A DNA stretch of 64,000 nucleotides from Trebonia sp963734665 (lineage in GTDB: Bacteria; Actinomycetota; Actinomycetes; Streptosporangiales; Streptosporangiaceae), in NCBI GenBank assembly GCA_963734665.1, contig CAVTIR010000002.1, positions 76,090 through 140,089 on the forward strand. The letters are read 5' to 3'. Below are positions 44,050 to 52,122 of this stretch, piece by piece. The stretch's first letter is position 1. Each line of letters begins with the position of its first letter. The position numbers were made by a program, and so were the translations under genes. The notes under the pieces are model-generated. The model was not told where the DNA came from and did not search any database. It saw only the letters and a list, made by a program, of their open reading frames with translations.

Positions 44050-46815
44050 ATGCGTGTACCAATTTCCTGGCTGCGGGAGTACGCCCCCATCCCCGAGCCG
44101 TATGACGCCCTCGAGGTCGGCCGCCGCCTGACGCAGGCCGGCCTTGAGGTTGAGACCGTTGAGCAGGTCGGCCACGACGTGCACGGCGTGATCACCGCCC
44201 AGGTGATCACGATCGAGGAGCTGACCGGGTTCAAGAAGCCGATCCGTTACTGCCGGGTCGCGGTGACCGACGCCGAGCTGGCCGCGGACCCGGAGACGCT
44301 TACCGGCGTCATCTGCGGGGCGGTCAACTTCAAGGAAGGCGACCGGGTCGCGTTCGCCACGGTCGGCGCCGTCCTGCCCGGCGGGTTCGAGATCACCGCG
44401 GCGAAGAAGTACGGCCGGATCTCCCAGGGCATGATCTGCGCCGTCGACGAGCTAGGCATCGGCGAGGATCACACCGGCATCCTGATCCTGCCGCCGGACA
44501 CCCCGCTTGGCGTCGATTTCACGGCATACGCCAATTTGCGCGATGACGTGCTTGAGATCACCGTCACCCCCGACCGCGGCTATGCCGTGTCCATCAGGGG
44601 CGTGGCGCGCGAGCTAGCCAGCGCCTACCAGGTCCCGTACACCGACCCGGCGCTGACAATCGCGGGTGGTGCGGGCGACCCCGGCATCGAGGACGCGACG
44701 GCAGACCCGGGCGCGGTGCAGCCAAGCACGGGGCCGTGGCCTGCCGCGATCGCCGACCCGACCGCCTGCGACAGGTTCGTCCTCCGCGAGGTCCGCGGCT
44801 TCGACCCGAAGGCCGCGACGCCGCTGTGGATGCAGGTCCGGCTCGCCCGCTCCGGCATGCGCAGCGTCTCCCTGGCGGTCGACGTGACCAACTACCTCAT
44901 GCTCGAGCTCGGCCAGCCGCTGCACGCCTTCGACCGCGCCAAGCTGCGCGGGCCGATCGTCGTCAGGCGCGCGCGGCCCGGCGAGACGCTGATCACGCTC
45001 GACCACGTGACGCGCTCGCTGAACGAGTCCGACATCCTCATCACCGACGACCGCGGCCCGATCTCAATGGCGGGCACGATGGGCGGCCTGGCGACCGAGA
45101 TCGACGACGACTCCACCGACATCGTCATCGAGGGCGCGCACTTCAGCGACACCGGGACCGCGAAGATGTCCCGCCGTCACCGCCTGCACTCCGAGGCGTC
45201 CTACCGCTTCGAGCGCGGCACCGACCGGGAGCTCCCGCTGCCCGCCACCGCCCGCGCCGCCGCCCTGCTCGCCAGCCTCGGCGGCGCGACGATCGTGCCC
45301 GGCGCCACGCACGCGCAGGTGCCGGTCACGCCGGTGACGATCCAGCTAGCGGCGGACTACCCGGACCGCGTCGCCGGCATCGTCTACGGCATGGACACCG
45401 TCGTCTCCCGCCTCGAGGAGGTGGGCTGCGAGGTACGCTCCATCCCGGCGGCCCACCCCCCGACGATCGCGCCCTGGCGCGCCGGGACGCCCGGGCACGC
45501 AACGGGTCAGGAGCCCGGCTACGAGCCCGGCAAGCACGACCACCAGCACATGACCCTGCTTGTCACGCCGCCGTCCTGGCGTCCCGACCTCACCGACGCG
45601 GCCGACCTGGCCGAGGAGGTCATCCGCCTCGAAGGCTACGGCAACGTCCCGGTCAGGCAGCCCCGTGCCACGGCCGGCCAGGGCCTGACCGAGCGGCAGA
45701 GGTCGCTGCGGGCGGTCGCCCGCACGCTGGGCGCCGCAGGCTTCGTCGAGGTGCACTCCGACCCGTTCGCCCAGGCGACGGAGGCGGACAGCCTCATGCT
45801 CGCTGAGGAAGACCCCCGCCGCCCCGCGGTCAAGGTCGTGAACCCGCTGAGCGAGGACCAGCCGCAGCTCCGCACGACCCTCCTGCCCGGCCTGTTCCGC
45901 ACCCTGGTGCGGAACATCGGCCGGGGCTTCCCGGACACCGCCCTGTTCGAGACCGGCCTGGTGTTCCTGCCGCGCCCAGGCGCATCGTGGGTCGCCCCGA
46001 TCCTCGCTACCGACCGGGGACCGACCGAGGCGGAGCTCGCGACCCTCCAGGCCGCGCTGCCCGACCAGCCGCCGAGGGTGGCCGGGGTCCTCGCTGGCAG
46101 CCGCGAGCTGCCCGGCTGGTGGGGACCTGGACGCCCCGAGACCTGGGCCGACGCGATCGAGGCGGCGCGCTCGGTCGGCGCCGTGGACCACCTGTCCTTC
46201 GAGGTGCGGGCGGCCGCCGAGGCCCCCTGGCACCCCGGCCGGTGCGCCGCCCTGTACGTGCGGGCGGCGGCCAGTGCTAGCCAGAACAGTGTCGGGCAGG
46301 ACAGTGCCAGCCAGGACGGTGTCGGCCAGCACAGTGTCGGCCAGAACAGTGTTAGCCCGCACGTGGACGGCCAGGCGCACGCGTGGCTGGCCGGCTACGC
46401 GGGCGAACTGCACCCGCGGGTGATCGCCGCGTACGGGCTGCCGCCCCGGACGAGCGCGTTCGAGCTCGACCTCGGGGTCCTCGCAGCCGCTGCCGCGGCG
46501 GCCGACCCGGTGCGCGGCCCGGCGCTGCCCACGTACCCTCTCGCCACGCAGGACGTGGCGCTCGTCGTGCCGGACGAGGTGCCGGCCGCCGACGTGGTGG
46601 CCGCGCTCAGGGCGGGCGCGGGCGAGCTCCTGGAGGACGTGCGGCTGTTCGATGTCTACACCGGCACCCAGCTCGGCGCGGGCCGCAAGTCCCTCGCCTA
46701 CACACTGCGGCTGCGCGCGCCCGACCGGACCCTCACCGCCGCCGAGGCGACGGCCGCCCGCGACGCCGCAGTGGCCGAGGCCGCCCGACGCACGGGCGCG
46801 GTCCTGCGCAGTTGA
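44050..46815 (+). CDS. pheT: phenylalanyl-tRNA synthetase beta subunit with two atypical insertions
   Basis: 921 aa from ATG 44050, clearly longer than the roughly 800-850 aa usual. tRNA-binding domain about 40-155; B3/B4 editing domain with AISMAGTMGGLATEID; B5 domain with PPSWRPDLTDAADLAEEVIRLEGYG; C-terminal FDX-ACB domain with LPTYPLATQDVALVVPDEVP. Unusual: about 35 His/Gly/Pro-rich residues inserted before the B5 motif (about 467-500), and a five-unit pentapeptide repeat (46276-46350) before AWLAGYAGELHP. Neither interrupts a catalytic block. Co-transcribed with pheS. Confidence 0.97.
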   Translation: MRVPISWLREYAPIPEPYDALEVGRRLTQAGLEVETVEQVGHDVHGVITAQVITIEELTGFKKPIRYCRVAVTDAELAADPETLTGVICGAVNFKEGDRVAFATVGAVLPGGFEITAAKKYGRISQGMICAVDELGIGEDHTGILILPPDTPLGVDFTAYANLRDDVLEITVTPDRGYAVSIRGVARELASAYQVPYTDPALTIAGGAGDPGIEDATADPGAVQPSTGPWPAAIADPTACDRFVLREVRGFDPKAATPLWMQVRLARSGMRSVSLAVDVTNYLMLELGQPLHAFDRAKLRGPIVVRRARPGETLITLDHVTRSLNESDILITDDRGPISMAGTMGGLATEIDDDSTDIVIEGAHFSDTGTAKMSRRHRLHSEASYRFERGTDRELPLPATARAAALLASLGGATIVPGATHAQVPVTPVTIQLAADYPDRVAGIVYGMDTVVSRLEEVGCEVRSIPAAHPPTIAPWRAGTPGHATGQEPGYEPGKHDHQHMTLLVTPPSWRPDLTDAADLAEEVIRLEGYGNVPVRQPRATAGQGLTERQRSLRAVARTLGAAGFVEVHSDPFAQATEADSLMLAEEDPRRPAVKVVNPLSEDQPQLRTTLLPGLFRTLVRNIGRGFPDTALFETGLVFLPRPGASWVAPILATDRGPTEAELATLQAALPDQPPRVAGVLAGSRELPGWWGPGRPETWADAIEAARSVGAVDHLSFEVRAAAEAPWHPGRCAALYVRAAASASQNSVGQDSASQDGVGQHSVGQNSVSPHVDGQAHAWLAGYAGELHPRVIAAYGLPPRTSAFELDLGVLAAAAAAADPVRGPALPTYPLATQDVALVVPDEVPAADVVAALRAGAGELLEDVRLFDVYTGTQLGAGRKSLAYTLRLRAPDRTLTAAEATAARDAAVAEAARRTGAVLRS
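46276..46350 (+). repeat. five tandem 15-bp units inside pheT
   Basis: Units encode ASQNS, VGQDS, ASQDG, VGQHS and VGQNS. DNA units differ at a few positions. In-frame minisatellite. Confidence 0.92.
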
Positions 46816-46828
46816 TTTTGCGGGGGCT

Positions 46829-46845
46829 GTCTCCCCGCGGGGGAC
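46829..46845. terminator. GC hairpin after pheT
   Basis: GTCTCCC pairs with GGGGGAC around CGC, 14 bp after the pheT stop. No T-tract. Confidence 0.5.
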
Positions 46846-46878
46846 GACCCCCCGGGCGGCCCGCGACGCGAGACAGGG

Positions 46879-46924
46879 ATAGTGGATCGCTGTGCATGCG
46901 ATAGCGCTTACAGCGATCCACTAT
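46879..46924. repeat. 15-bp perfect palindrome, related to 53059-53104
   Basis: ATAGTGGATCGCTGT and ACAGCGATCCACTAT are exact complements around a 16-nt loop. The left-arm sequence ATAGTGGATCGCTG recurs in the argB-argD gap. Confidence 0.88.
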
Positions 46925-47245
46925 CTTCGTGCCCGCCCTGGGAAGCCGTGCCGACGTCCGGCGGGGCGGGGGAAATGTCTCTTTCGCCCAGTGCCGGGGC
47001 CGGAGGTCAGCCAGGAGGGCTGCCCATTCAACGACTGTAAGTGCGCCCGCACGATTGAGGCTCTTCCCGCCCGGCGCTGGGGCCCCGAGTGCAGAGCCCA
47101 GCCTTGCGCTGTGGTCCCCGACCCACTCCTAGCGCCTCCCCTGGCGTCACTCTTGGCGACGCGGGGCGTCGGCGCGCGGCCGGGCGAGCGGCGGCGCCGC
47201 AGCGCCTATGGACTTATGTCAGAAATTTACGATTCACGGCAGTAG

Positions 47246-47392
47246 GCAGGCGGTCCAAAGACCCGGACCGCCTGCGCTGTGCTGCCTGCTGGATCACCTG
47301 TGGTTGCTGCGGGAAGGCACCGTACAACCTGCGGTGCCTAGGGCCAGCCAGTCGTTCCATGCCGTCCTCCTTTCGGCAGGACGGGACTTTTT
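47246..47392 (+). ncRNA. candidate structured small RNA with its own terminator
   Basis: Three successive hairpins: GCAGGCGGTCC/GGACCGCCTGC (47246-47275, 11 exact pairs), AGGCACC/GGTGCCT (47315-47339) and CCGTCCT/AGGACGG (47362-47384). The last is followed by GACTTTTTG, a proper rho-independent end. No coding frame in this stretch looks real. I do not recognise a known RNA family. It sits in the 46816-47754 gap, more than 360 bp before the diguanylate cyclase gene, so an independent sRNA is more likely than a leader. Orientation is set by the T-tract. Confidence 0.5.
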
Positions 47393-47445
47393 GCGACCTT
47401 CTATCACATTCATCAACATATAACGCCACTGGACAACATTTTTGG

Positions 47446-47480
47446 GACTGCGGCCAGTGTCGTGGGGCGTGCCCGCAGTC
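47446..47480. other. hairpin in the pheT-GGDEF gap
   Basis: GACTGCGG pairs with CCGCAGTC across a 19-nt loop. Followed at 47562-47585 by a smaller AAACGC/GCGTTT hairpin. Function unknown. Confidence 0.5.
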
Positions 47481-47638
47481 ACGGCGCCCGGGAGCGGGAA
47501 TAGAGAAAGGTAACATTTCGGTTACAGATTGCGAAGGTCGTGGTCCATCAGGGTGACTGCAAACGCTTGCAGCGCAGGCGTTTCATCCCTTACACCCGTG
47601 ATTGCGGCAAGAGTGCGCTGTCGGTCGGTAGCCGTGTT

Positions 47639-47669
47639 TTGACTGTACGCACGTGAAATCTGTGACAAT
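47639..47669 (+). promoter_or_regulatory. candidate promoter of the GGDEF gene
   Basis: TTGACT at 47639-47644 and GACAAT (or TGACAA) near 47663-47669, with 18-19 nt spacing, about 85 bp before the start codon. Confidence 0.4.
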
Positions 47670-47754
47670 GTGGGGTTAGCATCGCACGTTGCGCTATCCG
47701 GCATGGTCAGCATGGATAGCGGTGGGAAGCGCCGTGCAAGCCAGGGAGGGTCAG

Positions 47755-49194
47755 ATGGATCACGGGCGTCGCGCCGTGTCTAGGCACGGAATGCCTCGCG
47801 TCCGAGAGTGGGCCGTCTGGTCGCTGCCCCGCCCGCTGCTCGCGCTGTGGTCCATCGTGACGTGCGGATACCTGGCATGGATCGCCGCCCGCGCGGCGGA
47901 CTTCCGCTTCCGGCTCTCGGACATGATCCTGTTCGCCGCGCTGGTCGCCTGCGGTGCCTTCTCGGTCGAGATGGCCCGCAGGAGCAGGGCCAGCGAGCCG
48001 GCCGGCGTGGTGAAGGACGTGTACGCGGTCTGGGAGCTCCCGATCGTGTTCCTGCTGCCGGGCCTGTACGCGCTGATCGTCCCGGCCATCAGGCTCACGC
48101 TGACCCAGTGGCGGGTCAGGCGGGCGCCCGTCTACAAGCGGGTCTACACCGTGGCGGCGATCGGCATCGCCTACGGCTGCGCGCGCCTGGTCTACATGAG
48201 CGCGGTGCCTGCCGGGTACGACCCGAGGACCTATCTGATAAGACACACCGCCCTGTGGCTGCTGGCCGCGGGGGCGGCCGCGGTCACCATGTGGGCGGTC
48301 AACCAGGGGCTGATCCTGGCCGCCTTCAAGCTGGAGAACCCGTCGGCCAGCGTCAGGGACCAGCTGTTCTCCAAGGAGACGCTGCACAACGACGCGACCG
48401 AGCTCTGCGCCGCCCTGCTCGTCGCCGTCGGCATGACGATCAGCGAATTCACGCTGATCATCGCGCTTCCGCTCACGACGCTCCTGCAGCGGTCCTTCCG
48501 GCACGCGCAACTGCTCAACGAGGCGCGGGCCGACTCGAAGACGGGCCTGCTCAACGCGGCGACCTGGGAGCGCGAGGCGGCCGCGGAAGTCGCCCGTGCC
48601 GTCCGCACCTTCTCGCCCCTCGCCGTGGCCCTGCTCGACCTGGACCGGTTCAAGCAGATCAACGACACCTACGGCCACCTCGTGGGCGACGAGGTGCTCC
48701 GCAAGATCGCGGGCGCGATGACCAGCGTGCTGCGGGAGTACGACCTGGCCGGCCGGTTCGGCGGTGAGGAGTTCGTGATGCTGCTGCCGCAGACCCGCGC
48801 CCCTGACGCGTTCCGCATTGCCGAGCGCGTCCGCGCGCACATCGCGCGGCTGCCGATCGTCACGCCAGTCGGCGAGCCGGTCACGGTCACGGTCTCGATC
48901 GGGGTGGCGGCCCTGGACGCCGGGTCAAGCAGGGAGCTGACGGAGCTGCTGGCCGCGGCGGACGCCGCGCTGTACCGGGCGAAGGCGTCGGGCAGGGACC
49001 AGGTGCAGATGATCAGCACCAGCCGGGGACTGAGCGCGGTCCGGCCAGGCGATGACCCAGGGGCGGGCGCCGCCGGGTTCTGGCAGGGCGTCCAGCGCCA
49101 GGCCGCCGCCCCCGTGCTTCAGCTGCCCGTAGACGCGGAGGCGGGCGACGACGCGGACGACAGCACCGCGAGCACCTCGGCGTTCGCGGTGTGA
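47755..49194 (+). CDS. membrane diguanylate cyclase (GGDEF)
   Basis: 479 aa from ATG 47755 after GGGAGGG; the frame is open to 47689 but without a better start. The N-terminal 260 residues carry about six hydrophobic helices, a sensory membrane domain. The GGDEF domain (about 265-435) has DSKTGLLNAATWEREA, LLDLDRFKQINDTYGHLVGDEVL and the active-site GGEEF at about 336-340. The inhibitory site RxxD (REYD, about 327-330) lies exactly five residues before it, so product feedback is expected. No EAL domain. Makes cyclic di-GMP, which controls development in streptomycetes. Confidence 0.95.
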   Translation: MDHGRRAVSRHGMPRVREWAVWSLPRPLLALWSIVTCGYLAWIAARAADFRFRLSDMILFAALVACGAFSVEMARRSRASEPAGVVKDVYAVWELPIVFLLPGLYALIVPAIRLTLTQWRVRRAPVYKRVYTVAAIGIAYGCARLVYMSAVPAGYDPRTYLIRHTALWLLAAGAAAVTMWAVNQGLILAAFKLENPSASVRDQLFSKETLHNDATELCAALLVAVGMTISEFTLIIALPLTTLLQRSFRHAQLLNEARADSKTGLLNAATWEREAAAEVARAVRTFSPLAVALLDLDRFKQINDTYGHLVGDEVLRKIAGAMTSVLREYDLAGRFGGEEFVMLLPQTRAPDAFRIAERVRAHIARLPIVTPVGEPVTVTVSIGVAALDAGSSRELTELLAAADAALYRAKASGRDQVQMISTSRGLSAVRPGDDPGAGAAGFWQGVQRQAAAPVLQLPVDAEAGDDADDSTASTSAFAV

Positions 49195-49583
49195 CACTCC
49201 GACGCGTCCCTGGTCCGCAGCACCTGCGGCGTCGGGTACGACTCGCAGGTCCACCCGTCTACCGCTACCGGCGCTCTGCCGCCGTTGCCCCTGAGCACGT
49301 CGGCCGCGTACCCCTGTTCGACGCGGAGCGCGGCAGCGCAGTTCACGGGCCCCTCGGCCACGTCGATCGTGACCGGCACGTTCACCCCGGTCCGTGTATT
49401 CCCGCACGACGTGCCAACAGCCCCGGCAGAGGCAGCGGACGGGGCAGCGGACGAGCATCCAGTGACCCCGAGCGCGGCAGCCCCGATGAGAAGCGCGGCA
49501 GCCCCGATAGGGATAGGGACCGTGGCCAGCCAGCGCCTCGGCGTCCCGCGCGGAGGCCTCTCGCCCGCCGTCAAGTGCCGCAC
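49119..49583 (-). CDS. secreted lipoprotein of unknown function
   Basis: 154 aa from GTG 49583, chosen for the upstream GGAGCGAG; the frame is open to 49676. A basic N-terminus and the hydrophobic run IPIGAAALLIGAAALGVTGCSS form a lipobox signal, so the Cys would be lipidated. The mature part has VNVPVTIDVAEGPVNCAAALRVEQGYAADV, then VDGWTCESYPTPQVLRTRDASECHTAN, with three Cys in a pattern shared by small actinomycete secreted proteins. Its 3' end overlaps the GGDEF gene tail-to-tail by 76 bp. Confidence 0.7.
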   Translation of the reverse strand: MRHLTAGERPPRGTPRRWLATVPIPIGAAALLIGAAALGVTGCSSAAPSAASAGAVGTSCGNTRTGVNVPVTIDVAEGPVNCAAALRVEQGYAADVLRGNGGRAPVAVDGWTCESYPTPQVLRTRDASECHTANAEVLAVLSSASSPASASTGS

Positions 49584-49652
49584 CTCGCTCCATCTCGCCA
49601 GCGTCGTATCCCACCCTAGTGCGGGGGGCCACCCACCCCCGTCCAAGCTGCC

Positions 49653-49698
49653 TGGATGTGCCCTCGCTGTCGCCATAGCGACACCAACGGCACATCCA
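49653..49698. repeat. two-part palindrome upstream of the arg cluster
   Basis: TGGATGTGCC pairs with GGCACATCCA (outer 10 bp), and TGTCGC pairs with GCGACA around CATA, separated by a symmetrical 5-nt internal loop. Confidence 0.8.
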
Positions 49699-49756
49699 AG
49701 CAGGTGAATCGGCTGCGACGTGAAACACGCCGCCGTTCGGCACGATGGTTATCGTC

Positions 49757-49785
49757 TTGCATATTCATGCAATGAGATGCATACT
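49757..49785 (+). promoter_or_regulatory. ARG box (ArgR operator) before argC
   Basis: TTGCAT, ATTC, ATGCAA is an exact palindrome (49757-49772), followed by a second half-type motif GATGCATAC. AT-rich, about 40 bp before the argC start. Fits ArgR boxes in position and in being an AT-rich dyad with ATGCA halves. argR is in the same cluster. Confidence 0.75.
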
Positions 49786-49810
49786 CTCTCAGGGAGAAGG
49801 AGGCACCAAC

Positions 49811-50935
49811 ATGGGCATACGGGTCGCTGTCGCGGGCGCCAGCGGCTACGCGGGCGGGGAGCTCCTCCGCCTGCTCGCCGGGCATCCCGACCTGGAGATC
49901 GCGGCGGTGTCTGCGGGCAGCAGCGCGGGCAAGCCAATCACCTCGATCCACCCGAACCTCACCGGTCACCCGGCTTTCGACGGCAAGGACTTCGATACGA
50001 CCACGGCGGAGACGCTCGGCGACGCCGAGCTGATCTTCATGGCCCTCCCGCACGGCGAGTCGGCCGCCCTGGCGGCACAGCTTCCCGGCGCGCGGATCGT
50101 CGACCTGTCCGCTGACTTCCGCCTAGGAGACGAAGAAGCCTGGCACCAGTTCTACGGCGACGTCGCCTACGCCGGCCGGTGGACTTACGGCCTGCCAGAG
50201 CTGCCCAGTGCGCCGGGGGAGATGAGTACGCGGGAGAAGATCAAGGCCGCGAGGGCGGTCGCCGCCCCTGGCTGCTACGCCACGACGTCGATCCTCGCCC
50301 TGGCGCCGCTCCTGGCCGCCGGCCTGGTCGAGCCGGACGACATCGTGATCGTCGCCGCCTCGGGCACCTCGGGTGCCGGCCGCTCGCTCCGCTACGACCT
50401 ACTCGCCAGCGAGGTCATGGGCAGCATGTCGGCCTACAAGGTGGGCGGCACCCACCGCCACACCCCGGAGATCGAGCAGGCCCTGTCCAAGGTGTGGCGC
50501 GCGAGCATTGGTGGGCCGGAGGCCTCCCCAGCGGGGGGTCACCGGGGGCAAACAGCTGTGACGCTCTCGTTCACCCCGACGCTGGCCCCGATGCCGCGCG
50601 GCATCCTCGCCACGAGCACGGCAAGGCTCACCCAAGCCGCGGCCGGAGCCGGAGACCCGACCGCCGTCCTGCGGGCCGCGTTCGCCGCCGCCTACGGCGG
50701 CGGCCCGTTCGTGCACCTGCTCCCCGAGGGCCAGTGGCCGGTCACCGCCGCGGTGTACGGCTCCAACGGGGCGCACGTCCAGGTCGCCGCGGATCGCCAC
50801 GCTGGCCGCGCCGTCGTGATCTCCGCCACCGACAACCTCGGCAAGGGCGCGGCCGGCCAGGCCGTGCAGATCGCCAACCTCATGCTTGGCCTACCTGAGA
50901 CGGCAGGCCTGACCACCCACGGAGTAACACCTTGA
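49811..50935 (+). CDS. argC: N-acetyl-gamma-glutamyl-phosphate reductase
   Basis: 374 aa from ATG 49811, with AAGGAGG just upstream. Third step of arginine synthesis. RVAVAGASGYAGGELLRLLAGHP is the NADP fold. APGCYATTSILALAPLL carries the catalytic Cys. KVGGTHRHTPEIEQ and FTPTLAPMPRGILAT are conserved. An insertion of about 15 residues (WRASIGGPEASPAGGHRG region, about 231-250) separates the last two blocks and is GC-rich at DNA level. The stop overlaps argJ. Confidence 0.96.
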   Translation: MGIRVAVAGASGYAGGELLRLLAGHPDLEIAAVSAGSSAGKPITSIHPNLTGHPAFDGKDFDTTTAETLGDAELIFMALPHGESAALAAQLPGARIVDLSADFRLGDEEAWHQFYGDVAYAGRWTYGLPELPSAPGEMSTREKIKAARAVAAPGCYATTSILALAPLLAAGLVEPDDIVIVAASGTSGAGRSLRYDLLASEVMGSMSAYKVGGTHRHTPEIEQALSKVWRASIGGPEASPAGGHRGQTAVTLSFTPTLAPMPRGILATSTARLTQAAAGAGDPTAVLRAAFAAAYGGGPFVHLLPEGQWPVTAAVYGSNGAHVQVAADRHAGRAVVISATDNLGKGAAGQAVQIANLMLGLPETAGLTTHGVTP

Positions 50936-52122
50936 GCGTGACAGCACCGCTAGGCTTCCGGGCCGCCGGCGTGGTCGCCGGCCTGAAGCAGTCCGGCGAC
51001 CGGGACGTCGCCGTCGTCATCAACGACGGCCCGTCCCGCGCCGCCGCCGCCGTCTTCACAAGCAACCGGGTGCACGCCGCCCCGGTCAAGTGGTCCCGCC
51101 AGGTCGTCAGCGGCGGCCGGGTCAGGGCGGTCGTGCTCAACTCGGGCGGCGCCAACGCCTGCACCGGCCCTGCGGGCTTCCAGGACACGCACGCCACGGC
51201 CGAGCGCCTCGCCGCGGCCCTGGACGACTCCGCGGGGGAGATCGCGGTCTGCTCGACCGGCCTGATCGGCGAGCGGCTGCCCATGGACATGCTGCTGCCG
51301 GCCGTAGACGCCGCCGTCGCCGAGTCCGACCGGAGCGGCGGGGTGCACGCCGCTGACGCGATCCGCACCACCGACACGGTCGTCAAGATCGCCTTTCGCC
51401 GAAGCGCTAGCCAGGGGGGACGGCCTCCCCAGACTGAAAGCGGCAGGGGATACACCATCGGCGGCATGGCCAAGGGCGCGGGAATGCTCGCCCCGGCCCT
51501 GGCCACCATGCTCGTCGTGCTCACCACCGACGCCGACCTCACGGCCCAGGAGCTCGACGCGGCGCTCCGCAGCGCGACCGCCGTCACCTTCGACCGCCTC
51601 GACTCCGACGGCTGCATGTCCACCAACGACACCGTGCTGCTGATGGCCAGCGGCGCGTCAGGCGTCAGGCCCGACCACAAGGACTTCACCAGGGCGCTCA
51701 CCGACGTGTGCGCCGACCTGGCCCGCCAGCTGCAGCGCGACGCCGAGGGCGCCTCGAAGTACGTCACGATTGAGGTCGTCGGCGCGGCGAACGAGGCCGA
51801 CGCGGTCACCGTCGGCCGCAGCGTGGCACGGAACAACCTGCTCAAGTGCGCTCTCGCGGGATCCGACCCCAACTGGGGCCGGGTGCTGTCCGCCGTCGGT
51901 ACCACCGACGCGGTCTTCGATCCCGACCGGCTCAACGTCGCGATGAACGGCGTCTGGGTCTGCCGGGCCGGCGCGGCAGGCGACGACCGGTCCAAGGTCG
52001 ACCTGACGGGCAAGGACGTCACGATCACCGTCGACCTGTCCGCGGGCCCGCACAGCGCCATCATCCTGACCACCGACCTGACCGAAGCCTACGTCCACGA
52101 GAACTCGGCCTACTCCACATGA
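50932..52122 (+). CDS. argJ: bifunctional ornithine acetyltransferase / N-acetylglutamate synthase
   Basis: 396 aa from TTG 50932 (TTGA overlap with argC); GTG 50938 is also possible. Recycles the acetyl group from acetylornithine to glutamate. AAAVFTSNRVHAAPVKWS and VVLNSGGANACTGPAGFQDTHATAE are conserved. KGAGMLAPALATML contains the autocleavage Thr. DPNWGRVLSAVG is near the end. About 18 extra residues (RRSASQGGRPPQTESGRG, about 155-172) lie just before GGMAKGAGM. argB starts inside the stop (ATGA). Confidence 0.95.
   Translation: MSVTAPLGFRAAGVVAGLKQSGDRDVAVVINDGPSRAAAAVFTSNRVHAAPVKWSRQVVSGGRVRAVVLNSGGANACTGPAGFQDTHATAERLAAALDDSAGEIAVCSTGLIGERLPMDMLLPAVDAAVAESDRSGGVHAADAIRTTDTVVKIAFRRSASQGGRPPQTESGRGYTIGGMAKGAGMLAPALATMLVVLTTDADLTAQELDAALRSATAVTFDRLDSDGCMSTNDTVLLMASGASGVRPDHKDFTRALTDVCADLARQLQRDAEGASKYVTIEVVGAANEADAVTVGRSVARNNLLKCALAGSDPNWGRVLSAVGTTDAVFDPDRLNVAMNGVWVCRAGAAGDDRSKVDLTGKDVTITVDLSAGPHSAIILTTDLTEAYVHENSAYST

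Noticed and set aside
46816..47754. Cyclic di-GMP riboswitch in front of the GGDEF gene
   Set aside because: I looked for the GEMM core and other common riboswitch cores and saw none; the T-tract terminator is over 360 bp from the start codon.
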